Notes under the pieces: model-generated
What the model was told of the DNA's origin: nothing
The model's database searches: none
The model's input: the letters and a program-made list of their open reading frames with translations, nothing else
Made by a program: the position numbers and the translations under genes
Source: BRH-c25 sp964447145
GTDB lineage: Bacteria > Bacillota > Clostridia > Lutisporales > Lutisporaceae
Length of the DNA: 13,896 nucleotides
Assembly (NCBI GenBank): GCA_964447145.1
Contig: CAYURW010000072.1
Location: 1-13,896 of the forward strand
Direction: 5' to 3'
Part shown: piece by piece, positions 13,783-13,896 of the stretch
Numbering within the stretch: position 1 is the first letter of the stretch
Layout: each line of letters begins with the position of its first letter

Positions 13783-13896
13783 AAATTTTCTTCAACATGC
13801 GAACACATGGGACCTATTGGTATATTTTACTGTGAAAATAACTTAAAACTAAATTGTTTAATCAATTTCTTCCATATAGATCATAATTACATAATT
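13783..13896. other. AT-rich window end without a gene
   Basis: No ORF with a ribosome-binding site is visible. It contains a small palindrome (AAATTG 13851-13856 / CAATTT 13863-13868) and the third TTACATAAT copy at the very end. Confidence 0.4.

Overview
The window looks like chromosomal DNA from a Gram-positive, Clostridia-type bacterium. It encodes S-layer homology (SLH) domains and Sec signal peptides, the Shine-Dalgarno sites are strong (GGAGG or AGGAG), the promoters are sigma-A-like, and the intergenic DNA is AT-rich. No tRNA, rRNA, integrase or transposase gene is visible, and the species cannot be named from this sequence.

Left part (1-10520, minus strand): a tightly spaced operon for large exported surface proteins. 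In transcription order it holds a 2000-residue protein built mainly of IPT/TIG-type beta-sandwich repeats plus one fibronectin III-like domain (4244-10246), a 999-residue protein with three N-terminal SLH repeats and repeated beta-rich modules (1225-4224), and a protein with C-terminal SLH repeats cut by the window edge (1-1212). The gaps are 19 and 12 bp, each carrying a ribosome-binding site. I infer that the two SLH proteins bind secondary wall polymer and that the 2000-residue protein, which lacks SLH and LPXTG motifs, is displayed with their help.

Operon leader (10247-10520): between a TG-extended -10 promoter and the first gene lies a heptanucleotide array (19 perfect-length GGYGCYT units plus interrupted ones). 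It is open in all frames. A 77-codon leader ORF runs through it and ends in a TGA overlapping the ATG of the giant gene. Because the unit is 7 bp, gain of one unit would fuse the leader to the giant ORF and loss of one would stop it upstream. This is a candidate three-state phase-variation device and the most interesting observation here.

Middle (10521-11249): about 730 bp of noncoding DNA with a good sigma-A promoter followed about 65 bp later by a small intrinsic terminator (a possible ~80-nt RNA or attenuator), a hairpin resembling IS200/IS605 right ends, and diverged ~100-bp direct repeats.

Right part: a plus-strand gene (11250-12446) encodes a single-pass membrane protein with a kinase-like but catalytically degenerate cytoplasmic domain and an extracellular PKD domain. 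It is followed by a 20-bp tandem repeat and a GNRA-loop terminator hairpin. A convergent minus-strand gene (12774-13625) encodes an AbiEi-like/DUF559-like protein with a degenerate PD-(D/E)XK endonuclease fold. Its upstream DNA (13639-13782) holds a long imperfect inverted repeat enclosing two GTTTACATAA direct repeats spaced 21 bp, suggesting an operator or a transposon end.
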